DNA of 64,000 bases, from positions 310,001 to 374,000 of the forward strand of contig CAWAPQ010000002.1 in NCBI GenBank assembly GCA_963783965.1. Reading direction: 5' to 3'. The notes under the pieces were generated by a model. That model searched no databases. It was given only the letters and a program-made list of their open reading frames with translations, and had not been told where the DNA came from. This DNA is from Bog-473 sp963783965. Lineage in GTDB: Bacteria > Actinomycetota > Acidimicrobiia > Acidimicrobiales > RAAP-2. Below, one piece after another: positions 33,494 to 45,021 of this stretch; the stretch's first letter is position 1; every line of letters begins with the position of its first letter. A program made the position numbers and the translations under genes.

Positions 33494-34893
33494 CGCTCTG
33501 GGAGGGTCGGATCTCGACCGGCATGGCGGACGCCGTGGCGGCTTTCACCATCAGCCTGCCCTTCGACCGGGTGCTGGCCAACGATGACCTGGCGGGATCG
33601 CGCGCGCACGTCAAGGGCCTCGGCAAGGCGGGCATCCTCACCGACAACGAGGTGACCACCCTGGTGGAGACCCTCGACATCGTCGAGGAGGAGTTCACGA
33701 CGGGCGCGTTCGTCTTCGCCCCCGGCGACGAGGACGTCCACACCGCCATTGAGCGGCGCGTCACCGAGCTGGTGGGCGATGTGGGCGCCAAGCTGCACAC
33801 CGGGCGCAGCCGCAACGACCAGGTGGCCACGGCGCTGCGCCTGTGGTGCCGCCGCTCGCTCCTCGGCGTGGCCGACGAGATCATGGCGTTGCAGGACACG
33901 CTGGCCCAGCGGGCCCGCGAGGCCGCCGACGTCTACCTGCCGGGCTACACCCACATGCAGCGGGCCCAGCCTGTGCTGCTGGCCCACCACCTGCTGGCCC
34001 ACGGATGGGCCCTGGCCCGTGACGTCGACCGCCTCATCACGACGGTGGACCGCCTCAACATCTCGCCGCTCGGCGCGGGCGCGCTGGCCGGCTCGTCGCT
34101 CCCACTCGACCCCGACTACGTGGCGGCCGAGCTCGGGTTCCACAGCCGCTTCGAGAATTCCCTCGATGCGGTCTCCGACCGCGACTTCGTCGCCGAGTCG
34201 CTCTTCGACCTCGCCCTGCTGGGCGTGCACCTCTCTCGCATGGGCGAGGAGATCGTGCTGTGGTCGACCGAGGAGTTCGGCTTCTGCACGCTCGACGACG
34301 CCTACGCCACCGGGAGCTCCATGCTGCCGCAGAAGAAGAACCCCGACGTGGCCGAGCTGGCGCGCGGCAAGTCCGGTCGGCTCATCGGTCATCTCACCGG
34401 GGTGCTGGTGACGCTCAAGGGCCTGCCGCTGGCCTACAACCGCGATTTGCAAGAGGACAAGGAGCCGATCTTCGATGCCGTGACGCAGGTCACGCGCGCC
34501 CTCATCGCGCTGCGCGGCGTCTACGAGACGGCCTCGTGGAACGAGGAGCGCATGCAGACGGCGGCGGACGGTCCGGCGGCCTCGGCCATCGACCTGGCCG
34601 AGATGCTCGTCGAGCAGGGGATGCCCTTCCGCCAGGCCCACGCGCTGATCGGTGGCCTGGTGCGTGAATCACTCGAGCGCCACGTGCCCCTGGTCGAGCT
34701 GGTGGCCGCCCACCCCGATTTGGGGGAGACCGCGGTGGAACTGCTCGAACCGGGTGTGGCGGTGACACGACGGCGCACCCCGGGAGGGGCCGGACCGGGC
34801 CCCGTCGGCGAGCAGGCCGAGCGCTTCGTCCGCCGGCGTGAGGTCGACCGGACGCGGCTGGCCCAATGGCGCCCCCCGGGGGCCACCTCCTGA
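33490..34893 (+). CDS. argH: Argininosuccinate lyase, TTG start
   Basis: The last arginine enzyme releases fumarate. Conserved regions are LWEGRISTGMADAVAAFTIS, DEDVHTAIERRVTELVG, KLHTGRSRNDQVATALRLW, GYTHMQRAQPVLLAHHLLAH and the fumarase-family signature GSSMLPQKKNPDVAEL. The 467-aa length is normal. The start is TTG 33490, overlapping the argG stop as TTGA; the frame upstream is only argG read out of phase, and the next internal Met falls after the conserved WEGRISTG. It closes the operon. Confidence 0.96.
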   Translation: MTLWEGRISTGMADAVAAFTISLPFDRVLANDDLAGSRAHVKGLGKAGILTDNEVTTLVETLDIVEEEFTTGAFVFAPGDEDVHTAIERRVTELVGDVGAKLHTGRSRNDQVATALRLWCRRSLLGVADEIMALQDTLAQRAREAADVYLPGYTHMQRAQPVLLAHHLLAHGWALARDVDRLITTVDRLNISPLGAGALAGSSLPLDPDYVAAELGFHSRFENSLDAVSDRDFVAESLFDLALLGVHLSRMGEEIVLWSTEEFGFCTLDDAYATGSSMLPQKKNPDVAELARGKSGRLIGHLTGVLVTLKGLPLAYNRDLQEDKEPIFDAVTQVTRALIALRGVYETASWNEERMQTAADGPAASAIDLAEMLVEQGMPFRQAHALIGGLVRESLERHVPLVELVAAHPDLGETAVELLEPGVAVTRRRTPGGAGPGPVGEQAERFVRRREVDRTRLAQWRPPGATS

Positions 34894-35191
34894 GGAGCAC
34901 GCCGGCGCGCATGGCCCCGTGTCGCCCCAGGTGGCGCAGATGTCAGTTGCGCGGCACAGCCCCCGTGTCAGGTAGCCCTCAGGTGAACGCACCATAAAGA
35001 TTCGGTCAAATGGTTGTATCGGGCGCGGAGAGGGTGAAGGCTGTGCGTCATAGCCACATCGACGAAGAGCCCGAATCGATGACGTGTGCTCGAAACCGCT
35101 TCCGAGGGTCTGAGGGGGGAGGCGGGATCCGCAGCGGCTCGGGTCTCCGCGTCGAGTCCACCGGAAACCCTCACCACGTGGAGGCGTACAC
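34894..35191. other. Intergenic region between argH and the acyltransferase gene
   Basis: About 300 bp with no convincing coding sequence and no clear terminator after argH. The patch around 34990-35025 is AT-richer than its surroundings (ATAAAGATTCGG, then TTGTATCGG) and may hold the promoter of the downstream gene, but no pair of boxes with good spacing stands out. Confidence 0.4.
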
Positions 35192-36694
35192 ATGCAGCGG
35201 ATGACCGGCATCGACCCGATGTTCATCTACTCCGACACCCCGGACACACCGATGGAGATCGCCTACGCCTGCGTCTTCGATCCCTCCACGCTGCCCGGTG
35301 GGTACACGTTCGAACGGGTCACCGCCGTGCTGCAGACGCGGATCCCGACGCTCCAACCGTTCCGCCGTCGTTTGATGCCCGTCCCGCTCGGACTGGACCA
35401 TCCGCGCTGGGTCGACGACCCGGATTTCGACCTGGCCAACCACCTGCACCGCGTTGCCCTTCCCGCCCCGGGCGGCGATGCCGAGTTCCGGGCCAAGGTG
35501 GCGCAGGTGATGGGGCGTCCCCTCACGCCCGAGCAGCCACCCTGGGAGATGCACGTGGTGGAGGGGATGGCCGACGGCAGGGTCGGGCTCATCGCCAAGG
35601 TCCACCACTCGGTGATCGACGGTGTCGCCGGGGCCGAGATGCTGGCCAAGCTGCTCGACCTGACCTCCGAGGGCAGCGCCGCCACCGAGCCCTGCGCTCC
35701 GTGGCTCCCGGCCGGGCTTCCCTCGCAGACGCAGTTGATGACCGATGCGTTCCCGGCGTTCATCCGCAGCCCAGTGCGGGGGCTGCGCGCCGCACGCGAA
35801 ATCGGCCGCACGGCCGTGCGGCTGGCCCGCTGCGCCATCGACGACCGGCTCGGCCCGGTGTCGATCCCCCTGGGCGCGCCCGACACGTTCGAGACGCCGG
35901 TGGGCGCCGACCGGGCGGTGTCCTTCGCCGAGCTCGACATGGCGAAGGTGCGGGCGCTCAAGACGCGCTTCGGGTCGACGATCAACGACGTCGTGCTGGC
36001 CGTCTGCTCGGGGGCGCTGCGTTCCCATCTGGGCGCGCAGGACCAGGACGTCGAGAGCCCGCTGGTCGCCGTCGTGCCGGTGTCGGTCCGCGGGGAGAAG
36101 AACGCGCCGGCGTTGGGCAATCACCTCTCCGCCATGTTCGTCCCGCTCGCCAACGACAAGAAAACCCCGCTGGAGCGGCTGCGCACGGTGACCGCAGCCA
36201 GCGCCACCTGTAAGGGGCAGGAGCGCGCGGTCGGCTACGGCCCCATGGCGACGCGGCTGACCGAGGCGGTGCCGCCGGCGGTCGTCAAGCCGGTCATCCA
36301 GCTCGGGGTGCGTTCGGGCGTCCTGCGCAAGCTGCGGCCCGGGAACCTCATGGTGTCCAACGTGCCCGGCCCGGACTTCCCCCTCTACTTCGCCGGCATG
36401 GAGCTCTGCGCCGTCTACCCGCTCGGGCCGGTCATCGACGGGGTCGCCTTGAACATCACGGTGCAGAGCTACCGCGAGTCCCTCTTCGTGGGCATCAACG
36501 CATGCCCCAACGCGGTGGCGGACCTGCCCGGCCTCACCAAGGCGATGGTGGACGAGCTGTCGCTGTTGTGCCGGATGGCCGTCGGAGCCGGGGAGCCGCA
36601 ACCGGCCGCCCGGGCCCGTCTCGCCACCGCAGGCAGCGGCTCGGGTACGACACCTAAGGCCCTGCGCCGCGTGGGCGCGCCGACCCCGATCTGA
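35192..36694 (+). CDS. Wax ester synthase / diacylglycerol acyltransferase (WS/DGAT)
   Basis: This 500-aa member of the bacterial WS/DGAT family transfers acyl-CoA to fatty alcohols or diacylglycerol to make storage lipids. It begins MQRMTGIDPMFIYSDTPDTP; the catalytic HHxxxDG is present as KVHHSVIDGVAGAEM at about residue 145, and the second conserved region reads TINDVVLAVCSGALRSHLG. VSNVPGPDFPLYFAGMEL and the PLGPVIDGVALNITV segment near the C terminus are also family features. No TM helix or signal is seen; these enzymes are peripheral to the inner membrane. Wax ester versus triacylglycerol preference is not predictable. Confidence 0.9.
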   Translation: MQRMTGIDPMFIYSDTPDTPMEIAYACVFDPSTLPGGYTFERVTAVLQTRIPTLQPFRRRLMPVPLGLDHPRWVDDPDFDLANHLHRVALPAPGGDAEFRAKVAQVMGRPLTPEQPPWEMHVVEGMADGRVGLIAKVHHSVIDGVAGAEMLAKLLDLTSEGSAATEPCAPWLPAGLPSQTQLMTDAFPAFIRSPVRGLRAAREIGRTAVRLARCAIDDRLGPVSIPLGAPDTFETPVGADRAVSFAELDMAKVRALKTRFGSTINDVVLAVCSGALRSHLGAQDQDVESPLVAVVPVSVRGEKNAPALGNHLSAMFVPLANDKKTPLERLRTVTAASATCKGQERAVGYGPMATRLTEAVPPAVVKPVIQLGVRSGVLRKLRPGNLMVSNVPGPDFPLYFAGMELCAVYPLGPVIDGVALNITVQSYRESLFVGINACPNAVADLPGLTKAMVDELSLLCRMAVGAGEPQPAARARLATAGSGSGTTPKALRRVGAPTPI

Positions 36695-36729
36695 GCAACC
36701 GCCCTCCGGAATTCGGTTGTCCGGGTCCT

Positions 36730-36773
36730 CCACCCTCGGGGCGCCCCGACAGCGCTGAGCGCCCCGAGGGTGG
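36730..36773 (+). terminator. Strong hairpin after the WS/DGAT gene
   Basis: CCACCCTCGGGGCGC (36730-36744) pairs perfectly over 15 bp with GCGCCCCGAGGGTGG (36759-36773) around a 14-nt loop. It lies 36 nt after the stop codon. No U-tract follows, as is common for hairpin terminators in GC-rich genomes. Confidence 0.65.
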
Positions 36774-36806
36774 CGCCGCGCCATGCCGGTGGGCCAGGGT
36801 GGCGCG

Positions 36807-37406
36807 ATGGACCGATCGGAGCTGGAGGGCAATCCCGTCACGCTCGCCCCATGGCTCCTGAACAAGGTGCTGGCCCGAGGCGACCGGGCCGGGCGCATTG
36901 TCGAGGTCGAGGCCTATCACGGGGCCAACGACGCGGCGTCGCACGCCTACCGGGGGCTGACGCCGCGGACGGCGGTCATGTTCGGGCCGCCCGGCTACCT
37001 CTACGTGTACTTCACCTACGGCATGCACTGGTGCGCCAACGTGGTCTGCGGCCCCGAGGGCGAGGCCGCCGCCGTGCTGGTCCGCGCGCTCGAGCCGATC
37101 GCCGGCGTGGAGGAGATGTGGGAGGCCAGGCCGGCGGCGCGCCGGGAGCGGGATCTGTGCAACGGCCCCGCCAAGCTCTGCCAGGCCCTCGGCATCACGG
37201 GCGCCGACAGCGGAACGGACCTCCTGGCCCCCAGCGGGCGGTCCCGGGCGCCAGGTGCGGGCACTCCCGCGGTGGTCCGCCTGCTGGACGACGGGACACC
37301 GCCCCCCCGGCGTCCCGGCCGCGGGACGCGGATCGGCATCAAGGAGGCGACCGACAAGCGCTGGCGCTTCTGGGTGCCGGGCAACGAGTCGGTCTCCCGA
37401 GCCTGA
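36807..37406 (+). CDS. 3-methyladenine DNA glycosylase (AAG/MPG family)
   Basis: This 199-aa base-excision repair enzyme removes alkylated purines. The AAG fold is shown by VTLAPWLLNKVLARGDRAGR, the catalytic Glu in IVEVEAYHGANDAASHAY, GPPGYLYVYFTYGMHWCANV and LCNGPAKLCQALGI. ATG 36807 (MDRSELEGNPV) fits family N termini; ATG 36783 would add eight residues and crowd the hairpin upstream. It is the last protein gene before the rRNA operon. Confidence 0.88.
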   Translation: MDRSELEGNPVTLAPWLLNKVLARGDRAGRIVEVEAYHGANDAASHAYRGLTPRTAVMFGPPGYLYVYFTYGMHWCANVVCGPEGEAAAVLVRALEPIAGVEEMWEARPAARRERDLCNGPAKLCQALGITGADSGTDLLAPSGRSRAPGAGTPAVVRLLDDGTPPPRRPGRGTRIGIKEATDKRWRFWVPGNESVSRA

Positions 37407-37784
37407 GCGAAGGACCACGGCAAGCTCTCTGACCAGGTGCATCGCGGTGTCATCGCCCTGTCACAGCTCTGCAACAACGGCGGTTCAGCATGCAGGCATC
37501 GCATCGTGGTGACATGCGGTAGATCGAGGGCATCAGCAGGTGACGCACGCTCCCGGGCCCGGTTGGCGACGGGTGGGAGCCGGAGCCCGTTGAGCTTCGA
37601 GCACCGGGTGGCATGCGGAAGGCCGGGTGGCTTCCCGCATGCCCACTTGGTGTCTTGCTTCGCCTGCTGCGGGAACCGGGCCGTTCGGGCGGGCATCCGC
37701 CGGCGACGGCGGGTGTCCCGCTACGATCGGCGTTGAGGCGGGAATCCGGGGCCTTGCCCGCAGGATCTCGACCCCAACGACGCG
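37407..37784. other. Non-coding region upstream of the rRNA promoter
   Basis: Nearly 380 bp with no credible gene; the open frames here have no recognisable protein features. A long imperfect hairpin at 37610-37643 is the main structure. The region otherwise holds short GC-rich repeats and no tRNA-like cloverleaf. Confidence 0.5.
37610..37643. terminator. Imperfect hairpin, possible terminator
   Basis: GGCATGCGG (37610-37618) pairs with CCGCATGCC (37635-37643); inner AAG/CTT and CC/GG pairs extend the stem with small bulges. A moderately T-rich stretch (CTTGGTGTCTTGCTT) follows. It may end transcription from the glycosylase gene, 200 nt upstream, and insulate the rRNA promoter. Confidence 0.4.
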
Positions 37785-37813
37785 TTGACGCTCCGTCGCG
37801 CGTCTGCTATCGT
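37785..37813 (+). promoter_or_regulatory. rRNA operon promoter
   Basis: TTGACG (37785-37790, five of six consensus bases) and TATCGT (37808-37813) are separated by exactly 17 nt, about 350 nt before the 16S gene. It is the best sigma-70-type promoter in the upstream region. Confidence 0.7.
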
Positions 37814-37944
37814 GACATTCCCGTCGGAACGGCCTACCCAAGGCCCTCCGACAGCCGAAGGAGACTCGCCGGCGAAGCAATTCGTCCGGAACAGTCCTTC
37901 GGCACACCCGGCACCAACACCGGCTGGACTGGTGTGTGCCCGGT

Positions 37945-37957
37945 CGCTCCTTGAAAA
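37945..37957 (+). promoter_or_regulatory. boxA-like antitermination site before 16S
   Basis: CGCTCCTTGAAAAC resembles the boxA element of bacterial rRNA leaders, where Nus factors assemble to prevent early termination. A similar core (CCTTGAGAA) recurs before the 23S gene, which supports the assignment. Confidence 0.5.
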
Positions 37958-38160
37958 CGGAATAGTGAGAGCCAAAAGCCAGTGCGGGCAATTCATCCGG
38001 ACTCAAACGGATGGGTTGTACGTCAATTAAGTATTACGCAGGCCTCGGAACCCCTCGGGGTGAAGGAGCCTGTGGTCACAAATAGTTCGAGTCAAACTAT
38101 GGTGACTCTCTGATTCTTGGTCGGTCGAGCTCCCTGTTTGGGGTTTGGCCGGTCGGAGTC

Positions 38161-40218
<2,058 letters not shown>

Positions 40219-40742
40219 CTCCAAGCTACAAAGAGCCAACGGTGAATGCCTTGGCGCCTAAAGCCGAAGAAGGACGTGGGCGACTGCGAAAAGCCACGGG
40301 AAGCTGTCTACCTAGCGTCGATCCGTGGATATCCGAATGGGGCAACCCAATACCTGTCATGAGGTATTACACCCGCCTGAATGTATAGGGCGGGGCGAGG
40401 GAACCGGGTGAATTGAAACATCTAAGTAACCCGAGGAGAGGAAAACAACAGTGACTCCCTGAGTAGCGGCGAGCGAAACGGGAAGAGCCTAAACCGTGCC
40501 GGTGTTAAAGCCTGGTGGCGTTGCCGGTATGGGGTTGTGGGATTCGAGAGACGGGGCACCAGACCTGTCACGGAGTTACAAATCCAGTGTCTAGTGGAAT
40601 CAGTCAGGAAAGCTGAACCAAAGAGGGTAATGGTCCCGTACACGAAACGCATTGGACTCCGCTTGAACACCCGAGTAGCGCCGGATCCGGGAAAGCCGGC
40701 GTGAATCTGCGAGGACCATCTCGTAAGGCTAAGTACTCTTAG

Positions 40743-40790
<48 letters not shown>

Positions 40791-40976
40791 GGGAGGGGAG
40801 TGAAATAGTACCTGAAACCGTTGGCTTACAAACAGTCAAAGCGTCGTTGCTCCACCGTTGCCATGATCCCTTCGGGTGAGATTGGTGACACCAGGTGGAT
40901 GTCAGCCGTGATGGCGTGCCTTTTGAAGAATGAGCCAGCGAGTTACGGTGTGTGGCGAGGTTAACCAGCGATGGGT

Positions 40977-41013
<37 letters not shown>

Positions 41014-41401
41014 CGCATGCTGTAGACCCGAAGCCGAGTGAGCTTGCCATGGGCAGGCTGAAGCGAAGGTAAGACTTCGTGGAGGGCCGAACCCACCTAG
41101 GTTGAAAACTGGGGGGATGACCTGTGGCAAGGGGTGAAAGGCCAATCAAACTCGGTGATAGCTGGTTCTCCCCGAAATGCATTTAGGTGCAGCGTCGGGT
41201 GTTCAGCATCGGAGGTAGAGCACTGGATGGGCTAGGGGGCCTACAAGCTTACTGACCCCAACTAAACTCCGAATGCCGATGCTCAAGAACCCGGCAGTGA
41301 GACCACGAGGGATGAGCTTCGTTGGTCGAAAGGGAAACAGCCCAGACCGCCGGCTAAGGCCCCAAATTCTTGACTAAGTGGAAAACGATGTGGGAACGCA
41401 A

Positions 41402-41438
<37 letters not shown>

Positions 41439-41439
41439 A

Positions 41440-41470
<31 letters not shown>

Positions 41471-42312
41471 GTCCTGCGCGGATAATGTAACGGGGCTCAA
41501 GTCAAGAGCCGAAGCCGCGGATTTCCGTCATTAGACGGGAGTGGTAGGGGAGCGTCGATCTCGCAGAGAAGCGGCGGTGTGAACCGTCGTGGAGCGTGGT
41601 CGAGTGCGAATGCTGGTATGAGTAGCGAGAGAGGAGTGAGAAACTCCTCCGCCGTAAGCCCAAGGGTTCCTGGGGAAGGCTAATCCTCCCAGGGTAAGTC
41701 GGGAGCTAAGGCGAGGCCGAGAGGCGTAGTCGATGCACAACTGGTTGATATTCCAGTACTACCGTGTCCGCGCCCATTCCAAGCCAGGGGTACTAAGGGG
41801 ATGACCTTCGGGTCGAGCCGACAAACCCTGGGGCGGACAGCAAAGGAGCGACACAGGAAGATAGGTGAGCCCAGGCGTTGGTTGTCCTGGGGTAAGCGTG
41901 TAGGGAGGGATCTAGGCAAATCCGGATCCTGTAAATCCTGAGACGCGATGCCGAGCCATCCCAGGCGAAGTCACTGATTCTATGCTGTCTAGAAAAACTT
42001 CTAGCGAGCTGACACGGTACCCGTACCCCAAACCAACACAGGTGGGCGGGTAGAGAATACCAAGGCGATCGGGAGAACTGTGGTTAAGGAACTCGGCAAA
42101 ATTCCTCCGTAACTTCGGGAGAAGGAGGGCCCCGATAGGGTGATGGACTTCGCGTCCTGACGCCTGAGGGGGCCGCAGAGAATTGGGGAAAGCGACTGTT
42201 TACTAAAAACACAGGAGCGTGCGAAGTCGTAAGACGATGTATACGCTCTGACGCCTGCCCGGTGCCGGAAGGTTACGGGGAAGGGTTAGTCTTCGGACGA
42301 AGCTCTGAACCT

Positions 42313-42347
<35 letters not shown>

Positions 42348-43196
42348 TAAGGGGAGTAATCCCTTGAAACAAACTCCGCTATATGCTGGAAAATCCGAGT
42401 ATCCGGCGGTACTCATCCATGTCACACCCGTCTGTTTGGGTGCCGGCGTGGGTAGTGAAAATCCGTCCGGTGCGGACAATCAGCAGGAAACTGTCAGTTC
42501 TGCAACGTGCTCGATCCCAACTGGATTGTTGGATTTCGTGGACGGAGAGGGTTGCTTCTCAGCTGTCCCAGTGCATCGGAATTCGAATGATGCATCGACA
42601 TGGCAGGGTGGCAGCTTCAGCCGGTGTTCGCACGTCGTACCAACAGCGTCGACCATCGAGATGTATTCGAAGCGATGATTGCACGCTTCTTCGGATGCGG
42701 CGAGGTGTACGTCCGAATCGCCGGCTGCCGATCACCGAGCAGACGTATTGACCGGTACTGCGTGTCGATGCGTTTGCGGATCTGCGAGACGTGCCATCGT
42801 GCCGTTCTTCGAAGACGCATCCACTGTGATGTTCGAAGCAGTAACGAACTTCGATGCAGTTCATGCCGGTGCATCGTGCGGTCAATGCGGAGGAACGCGA
42901 GCATCTGTCACAGCGTTGGTTTCGAGCAGCTGATTCGACTTGCCGTATGATCATGAATGACAATGGCAAGCAACGTTCCAGGAGCTATCGAGCAAGTACT
43001 TGCAGGATCCTCAGAGACTGTACGTGGGGCTCTCTGACCAACTTCAGGTCCAGTTCCCATCTGGATCCGTGAGTCAGGGACGAAGATACAGTCCGACCCT
43101 CATGGCGACATGAGGAGCTAGGCAGAAATGACCTGGCCGCTCGAGCGCTTCAAGGCGAGAACATCGCTGCGAAGCATTTGAGTAGTAACAAACGTG
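42348..43196 (+). mobile_element. Group I intron in 23S rRNA at L1923 (I-CeuI site)
   Basis: The exons GTAACTATAACGGT and CCTAAGGTAGCGAA are separated by 849 nt; joined, they form the I-CeuI recognition sequence. The 5' exon ends in U and the intron ends in G, the group I rule. The R element TCAGAGACTGTACGTGG (43011-43027) and S element AAGATACAGTCC (43083-43094) are close to consensus, and GACTGTA (43016-43022) pairs with TACAGTC (43087-43093) to make P7. A P/Q-like stretch AATCAGCAGGAAAC lies near 42480. I could not identify P1 and its guide sequence with confidence. The intron holds a decayed LAGLIDADG gene. Confidence 0.85.
42490..43037 (+). pseudogene. Decayed LAGLIDADG homing endonuclease
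   Basis: Fragments of one LAGLIDADG protein appear in order but in different frames: GLLDFVDGEGCFSAVPVHRN (motif at 42526-42552), then GWQLQPVFARR and FEAMIARFFGCGEVYVR (from 42606), DRYCVSMR, AIVPFFED, and finally a C terminus IEQVLAGSSETVRGAL ending at TGA 43035. At least five frame changes and two internal stops separate them. The intact relatives I recall in bacterial 23S introns read through this order in one frame. The 3' end overlaps the R/P7 element of the intron. The start is uncertain. No functional enzyme can be made. Confidence 0.75.
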
Positions 43197-43251
<55 letters not shown>

Positions 43252-43509
43252 CGACTTTCCTACTGTCTCAACCACAGACCCGGCGAAATTGAAGTACGAG
43301 TAAAGATGCTCGTTAGCTGCATCAGGACGGAAAGACCCCGTGGACCTTTACTACAGCTTGATGTTGAGTTTTGGTACTATTTGTGTAGGATAGGTGGGAG
43401 ACTTTGAAGCATTGGCGCTAGCCAGTGTGGAGTCAACCTTGAAATACCACCCTTTTAGTGCCGGGACTCTAACCTCGGTCCGTGATCCGGATCAGGAACA
43501 GCGTCAGGT

Positions 43510-43541
<32 letters not shown>

Positions 43542-43760
43542 ATGTAACGGAGGCGCCCAAAGGTTCCCTCAGGCTGGTTGGCAATCAGCTGTCGAGTGCA
43601 ATGGCAAAAGGGAGCTTGACTGCGAGACCTACAAGTCGAGCAGGTGCGAAAGCAGGGCATAGTGATCCAGCGGTTGCTTATGGAAGCGCCGTTGCTCAAC
43701 GGATAAAAGGTACCCCGGGGATAACAGGCTCATCTTCCCCAAGAGTCCATATCGACGGGA

Positions 43761-43806
<46 letters not shown>

Positions 43807-43807
43807 C

Positions 43808-43843
<36 letters not shown>

Positions 43844-43866
43844 TACGCGAGCTGGGTTTAGAACGT

Positions 43867-44607
43867 AGATCACACTGCGTCTCCAGGGAGTAATCCCTGG
43901 ATGTTTTACTGGCTCATATCGGTGAAACCCTGAATGAAACAACCGAACGTTATGTTCAGGGCAATACCGAGGGAAGGCCAACACAATGGATGTATCTACG
44001 GCGTCCTATATTGCAGGTTTCCTGGATGGCGATGGGAGTATTCACTTCCAACTCGTCAAGCAGAAGGAGTACCGATTCGGGTATTACATCCGAACCACAA
44101 TCTCTTTCTCGCAGTCCACAACAGCGAGGCAAGGTCTGGAGCGAATCCAGTGCCTGCTTGGTGGGGGTGGGTATCTGCGAGATCGAGGGACCGGTATGAG
44201 TGATCTAGTAATCACGAGCCGGCCTCTTCTTCTGCAGATTCTCCAGGAGGTCGAGCCCTACGTGATCTTCAAGCGAGAGCATGTCGGGCGAGCACTTTCG
44301 ATTCTTCCTCAGCTGGACCGAGTGAAGGATCCGGGAGTGTTCCTGCAACTAGCACGCCAGGTGGATGCATTTGCAACCCTAAACTATTCGAAAACGAAGC
44401 GGATATCCGCCGTAGATGTTGAGCGACATCTACGTAGCACGGGCGTGTTGTGCCCCTGTAACGACTTCTTCGCCAGCAACAGCGAAGAGATGGCTTCTTC
44501 AGGCTGATACCCTCAGCCCGTGGACCCCCATGGAAGCCATAACACGCCAGCCCCTAGAAATAGGGTGGAGGTATAGTCTATGCCCGCAGTAATGCGGGAT
44601 TCACATG
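43867..44607 (+). mobile_element. Group I intron in 23S rRNA at L2593 (I-CreI site)
   Basis: The exons GGGTTTAGAACGT and CGTGAGACAGTTCGG are split by 741 nt. The 5' exon ends in U and the intron in G. P7 is well supported: GGCT-G-ATACC (44502-44511, with a bulged G) pairs with GGTATAGTC (44570-44578), and the S element reads AGGTATAGTCTA. A P/Q-like segment AATACCGAGGGAAG lies near 43963. The same rRNA position holds the chloroplast intron of Chlamydomonas reinhardtii and, as I recall, one in the chlamydia Simkania. It carries an intact endonuclease gene. Confidence 0.88.
43986..44507 (+). CDS. I-CreI/I-MsoI-like homing endonuclease
   Basis: This 173-aa protein has a single LAGLIDADG motif, ASYIAGFLDGDGSIHF, so it should act as a homodimer like I-CreI. 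Against I-CreI and I-MsoI, the metal-binding Asp (Asp16), catalytic Gln (Gln43 in TTISFSQSTT) and Lys (Lys96 in PYVIFKRE) are all conserved. So are GYLRDRGTGMSDL (DNA contacts), the C-terminal FLQLARQVDAFATLNYSKTK, and total length. It probably cuts intronless 23S genes at the L2593 site and drives intron spread. The stop TGA lies inside the P7 strand of the intron. A purine-rich GGGAAGG precedes ATG 43986. Confidence 0.9.
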   Translation: MDVSTASYIAGFLDGDGSIHFQLVKQKEYRFGYYIRTTISFSQSTTARQGLERIQCLLGGGGYLRDRGTGMSDLVITSRPLLLQILQEVEPYVIFKREHVGRALSILPQLDRVKDPGVFLQLARQVDAFATLNYSKTKRISAVDVERHLRSTGVLCPCNDFFASNSEEMASSG

Positions 44608-45021
44608 CGTGAGACAGTTCGGTCCCTATCCGATGCAGCCGTAGGAGATTTGAGAAAGGCTGTCCCTAGTACGAGAGGACCGGGACGGACGTAGCTCTCG
44701 TGTGCCAGTTGTCCTGCCAAGGGCACGGCTGGTTTGCGACCTACGGGTGGGATAAGCGCTGAAAGCATCTAAGTGCGAAGCCCGTTTCGAGATGAAATCT
44801 CCCACAGGGTTAACCTGGTAAGGCCCGTGGCTAGACGACCACGTTGATAGGCCGGAGGTGTAAGTGCAGCAATGCATTCAGCCGACCGGTACTAATCGGC
44901 CGAGGGCTTGGAGACCTACTCGCTCGTGCTCGCTTTGGAACGCTCAGGGGCTGCGGAAACGCAGCCTCAGGCGTGGCCCTGCCCGTAAATCGCGGCGGTC
45001 GTGCCCCGCTGAGTGCAAGAT

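Noticed and set aside
36730..36773. Insertion sequence end or attachment site suggested by the 15-bp inverted repeat
   Set aside because: No transposase or target duplication is nearby, and its place 36 nt after a stop codon fits a terminator.
37533..38006. A 157-codon minus-strand frame upstream of 16S
   Set aside because: It covers the rRNA promoter and boxA region and has no domain-like features.
42348..43196. Intervening sequence excised by RNase III without ligation
   Set aside because: Such sequences are usually short, simple hairpins in variable helices. This one is 849 nt in helix 69, with U/G boundaries, R and S elements and endonuclease remnants, all pointing to a group I intron.
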